Origin: Oscillospiraceae bacterium
Lineage (GTDB): Bacteria; Bacillota; Clostridia; Oscillospirales; Oscillospiraceae
NCBI GenBank assembly: GCA_020025615.1
Contig: JAHHRT010000027.1
Span: 1-15,853 of the forward strand
Reading direction: 5' to 3'
Length of the DNA stretch: 15,853 bases
The translations under genes and the position numbers were made by a program. This document shows positions 13,393 through 15,853 of the stretch, piece after piece; within the stretch, counting starts at the first letter, position 1; each line of letters opens with the position of its first letter. The notes beneath the pieces are model-generated. The model searched no databases and had not been told where the DNA came from. It was given only the letters and a program-made list of their open reading frames with translations.

Positions 13393-15375
13393 ATGTATCG
13401 AATTTTAGAACTCAATCCCCAGCTGATGCCGTTTGCCGGGGATATTGATCTCAGAATGCACCTGTACCACAGCGCAAAGGAGCGTCTTCTGGCACCTGGT
13501 CAGACTCTGAACGAATTTGCCAATGCCTACAATTATTTTGGAATTCATCACGTGGAAGGCGGCTGGGTCTACCGCGAGTGGGCACCCAACGCGTTCCAGC
13601 TCTACCTCACCGGCGACTTCAACCACTGGAACAAGACCAGTCACCCCTTGAAGCCCATCGGAAACGGCAACTGGGAGATCTTCCTCCCCGGTGACGATGC
13701 CCTTTGGGACGGCTGCAAGGTCAAGGTGATGGTTGCCAATATGTACTTCTCCGAGCACATCCCCCTCTATGCCCGCCGGGTGGTCCAGGACAAGGAAACC
13801 CTGGTCTGGTGCGCAGAGGTTGTGGATGATAAAAAGGCTTTTCCCTGGACCGACCAGGACTTCCAGGGGGAAGATGCGCTCTACATCTACGAGGCCCACG
13901 TAGGCATGGCCCAGGAAGAGGGTAAGGTTGGTACTTACCGGGAGTTTGCAGACAAGATTCTGCCCCGAATTAAGGCTGACGGTTACAACACCGTCCAGCT
14001 CATGGCCATTATGGAGCACCCCTACTACGGCAGCTTCGGCTATCAGGTCTCTAACTTCTACGCCGCCTCCAGCTGGTTTGGCAAGCCTGAGGACCTCAAA
14101 TACCTGGTGAACAAGGCGCACAGCCTTGGGCTGCGGGTACTGCTGGATGTGGTCCACTCTCATGCCGTAAAGAACACCGCCGAGGGCATCAATATGTTCG
14201 ACGGCACCACCTGGCAGTTCTTCCACGACGGCGATAAGGGCGACCATCCCGCCTGGGGTACGAAGTGCTTTGACTATGGCAAAACCGGCGTTCTCCACTT
14301 CCTGCTGTCTAACCTCAAGTTCTGGATGACCGAGTACCACTTTGACGGCTTCCGGTTCGACGGTGTCACCTCCATGCTCTATCACGACCACGGCCTGGGC
14401 ACCGACTTTAACTCCAACGATAAATACTTCTCCTACAACACCCATACCGACGCCATCACCTATCTTCAGCTTGCCAATGAGCTGATCCGGCAGGTAAATC
14501 CCAAGGCCGTGACCATTGCCGAGGATATGTCCGGTATGCCCGGTATGTGCCTGCCCATCCAGGACGGCGGCATCGGCTTTGACTATCGGCTGGGCATGGG
14601 CCTGCCTGATATGTGGGTCCGCACTGTCAAGGAATGTAGGGACGAGGACTGGCCCATCGGAAAGATGTGGGGCGATATGTGCCTGCGCCGCCCCGGCGAG
14701 AACACCATTGCCTATGTGGAAAGTCACGACCAGGCTCTGGTAGGCGACAAGACCATGATCTTCCGTCTGGCAGACGCTGCCATGTACACCGACATGGAGA
14801 AGCGTACCCACAACCCCGTCATCGACCGTGCCATCGCACTGCACAAGATGATCCGTCTGGTGACTCTGGCTGGCGGCGGTGAAGGCTATCTCAACTTCAT
14901 GGGCAATGAATTCGGACATCCCGAGTGGATCGACTTCCCCCGGGAGGGCAACGGCTGGAGCTTCCACTACTGCCGCCGCCAGTGGAGTCTGGTAGAAAAC
15001 GGTCTCCTAAAGTACCAGTGGCTGGGGGATTTCGACCGGGATATGGTGGAGCTCACCAAGTCCCATAATCTGTTCCAGCAGAAGATGGCAGACCTGGCGC
15101 TTCTCCGGGAGGATCAGAAGATTCTGGTATTCTACCGCCACGGCCTTCTGTTTGCCTTCAACTTCCATCCCAGCAACTCTGTCACCAACGTTCTGGTGCC
15201 TCTGCCCCGGGAACGGGATTACAAGCTGCTTCTTTCCACCGACGATGAAAAGTACGGCGGTCAGGGTCTTGTAGAGCACATGATCTATCCCGCCAAGCAG
15301 TTTGACGGCAGAGACTTCATTGAACTGTATCTCCCCGCCCGCACCGCTTTGATTCTGGAAGAGCAGAATCCGTAA
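13393..15375 (+). CDS. glgB: 1,4-alpha-glucan branching enzyme, GH13_8-like
   Basis: The 660-residue enzyme cuts alpha-1,4-glucan chains and rejoins them as alpha-1,6 branches in glycogen. An N-terminal CBM48 module covers about 45-145 (WVYREWAPNA, LTGDFNHWN). The GH13 barrel follows with H256 in DVVHSH, nucleophile D323 in GFRFDGVTSM, acid/base E377 in TIAEDMSG and D446 in VESHDQ. A C-terminal beta domain ends the protein. The run MGNEFGHPEWIDFPREGN (503-520) and the following HYCRRQW are characteristic of the eukaryotic-type subfamily GH13_8 rather than the classic bacterial GH13_9 GlgB. The gene has its own promoter and ribosome site, and a hairpin follows. No other glycogen genes are adjacent, so the partner synthase and pyrophosphorylase must lie elsewhere. 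All catalytic residues are present. Confidence 0.95.
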   Translation: MYRILELNPQLMPFAGDIDLRMHLYHSAKERLLAPGQTLNEFANAYNYFGIHHVEGGWVYREWAPNAFQLYLTGDFNHWNKTSHPLKPIGNGNWEIFLPGDDALWDGCKVKVMVANMYFSEHIPLYARRVVQDKETLVWCAEVVDDKKAFPWTDQDFQGEDALYIYEAHVGMAQEEGKVGTYREFADKILPRIKADGYNTVQLMAIMEHPYYGSFGYQVSNFYAASSWFGKPEDLKYLVNKAHSLGLRVLLDVVHSHAVKNTAEGINMFDGTTWQFFHDGDKGDHPAWGTKCFDYGKTGVLHFLLSNLKFWMTEYHFDGFRFDGVTSMLYHDHGLGTDFNSNDKYFSYNTHTDAITYLQLANELIRQVNPKAVTIAEDMSGMPGMCLPIQDGGIGFDYRLGMGLPDMWVRTVKECRDEDWPIGKMWGDMCLRRPGENTIAYVESHDQALVGDKTMIFRLADAAMYTDMEKRTHNPVIDRAIALHKMIRLVTLAGGGEGYLNFMGNEFGHPEWIDFPREGNGWSFHYCRRQWSLVENGLLKYQWLGDFDRDMVELTKSHNLFQQKMADLALLREDQKILVFYRHGLLFAFNFHPSNSVTNVLVPLPRERDYKLLLSTDDEKYGGQGLVEHMIYPAKQFDGRDFIELYLPARTALILEEQNP

Positions 15376-15390
15376 CAGAAAACTTATTGA

Positions 15391-15424
15391 ATGAGGCCCC
15401 CGATTGGAAAATCGGGGGCCTCAT
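15391..15424 (+). terminator. hairpin after glgB
   Basis: ATGAGGCCCCCGATT and AATCGGGGGCCTCAT form a perfect 15-bp stem with a GGAA loop, 15 bases after the glgB stop. The stem is very stable, but no T-run follows directly; only TTTTT about 16 bases on. It may act as a terminator or as a 3' stabilising hairpin. Confidence 0.75.
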
Positions 15425-15503
15425 CGTGTCGAAAAGGTTTTTCTGCCGTGCGCCATCGCAAACCGGGAAACAAGGTTTCACTGTTAGTAAAGGATTGATA
15501 AGC

Positions 15504-15537
15504 AAAAAATGCGCCCAGATGGCATCACCTGAGCGCA
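15504..15537 (-). terminator. intrinsic terminator of the right-edge minus-strand gene
   Basis: On the minus strand TGCGCTCAGGTG pairs with CATCTGGGCGCA (12 bp, two G-T pairs, loop ATGC), followed by TTTTTT. It lies about 34 bases after the stop of the partial gene at 15572, so glgB and that gene converge. Confidence 0.85.
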
Positions 15538-15571
15538 ATATCGTATTTTCAGTTTTTCTTGTTTGTCATAT

Positions 15572-15853
15572 TCAAGCTTCGCCCCATGTTAGCAGGTCCC
15601 ATTCTCCGTTTTCTGTTCGAGCCAGATGCCAGCTCCAGCTATATCGGGCGAAGTTATTTAGCACTACGTTCCCATAAGGTCTTGTGCGAAAAACGGTCTG
15701 AAAGACAATACTCTGCGTGTATATTTTGCCATTTCTCGCTTTTGCTAAGGAATTGCAATATTCCAATTCTTCAGCACACTTCTCATCGCCTGCATATTGG
15801 ATAGAGTATAATTTACCTAAGTCCGATTCCTCAAAATGATTCTTTATGATGGC
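15572..15853 (-). CDS. hypothetical protein, C-terminal part only
   Basis: This frame is open from the window edge to a TGA at 15572-15574, giving the last 93 residues of a longer protein. The start lies beyond 15853; an internal Met near 15766 should not be taken as the start. The sequence reads like a real protein: AIIKNHFEESDLGKLYS, then YTQSIVFQTVFRTR, then NFARYSWSWHLART, ending GEWDLLTWGEA. Alternating Trp and aromatic residues followed by GxWxxxxWG suggest the closing strands of a beta-rich, possibly extracytoplasmic NTF2-like domain, but I do not recognise the family. A well-placed intrinsic terminator follows. Confidence 0.75.
   Translation of the reverse strand, partial: AIIKNHFEESDLGKLYSIQYAGDEKCAEELEYCNSLAKARNGKIYTQSIVFQTVFRTRPYGNVVLNNFARYSWSWHLARTENGEWDLLTWGEA

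Noticed and set aside
13405..14967. 520-codon open frame on the minus strand opposite glgB
   Set aside because: Antisense shadow of a gene with complete GH13 motifs; no start signal.
15387..15677. 96-codon plus-strand frame after glgB
   Set aside because: It begins inside the hairpin, has no ribosome site, and crosses both the minus-strand terminator and the partial minus-strand gene.

Overview
The window looks like a piece of chromosome from a GC-moderate, anaerobic gut-type Firmicute, most likely of the Oscillospirales (Oscillospiraceae/Ruminococcaceae). This is inferred from family content, not from a database match: a zinc-finger ClpE-type unfoldase, an ecfA1-ecfA2-ecfT-truA cluster, a DUF1292 protein, a BofC-like small protein, a membrane-anchored parvulin protein, a GH13_8-type branching enzyme, strong GGAGG ribosome sites, and the palindromic intergenic repeats typical of this group. 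It is mainly housekeeping sequence. I see no phage, transposase, CRISPR array, toxin-antitoxin or defence island.

Layout. Bases 1-910 have no supportable gene and hold direct and palindromic repeats. From 911 to 10491 everything reads on the minus strand. The transcription order is a class A penicillin-binding protein (10377-7585), a class I SAM methyltransferase (7529-6663), ecfA1, ecfA2, ecfT and truA. These are tightly packed, with 4- and 8-base overlaps and a 7-base gap among the last four. After an intergenic extended -10 promoter comes clpE (3255-976), which ends at a strong terminator.

From about 10555 the reading direction is plus. The order is a 73-residue BofC-C-terminal-like membrane microprotein, a DUF1292 protein with its own near-consensus promoter, a roughly 170-nt structured RNA with promoter and terminator (candidate 6S RNA), a membrane-anchored protein with two parvulin-type domains (promoter and terminator both clear), and a solitary glycogen branching enzyme gene (promoter and hairpin). 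At the right edge a minus-strand gene enters from outside the window. Only its last 93 codons are visible, and it ends at its own terminator, convergent with glgB.

How the parts fit. The minus-strand cluster combines cell-wall synthesis (PBP), vitamin or micronutrient uptake energising (the ECF module, whose S components lie elsewhere) and tRNA/rRNA modification, next to a stress unfoldase. The plus-strand block has a possible RNA-polymerase-regulating RNA, an extracytoplasmic folding factor and storage-polysaccharide branching.

The most unusual items are the Cys4 zinc-ribbon-like insert between the two catalytic domains of the PBP, the internal duplication of the parvulin domain with loss of both histidines in the first copy, the candidate 6S RNA, the eukaryote-like branching enzyme, and the repeat-packed first 900 bases. 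I did not find convincing evidence of a wholly new system.
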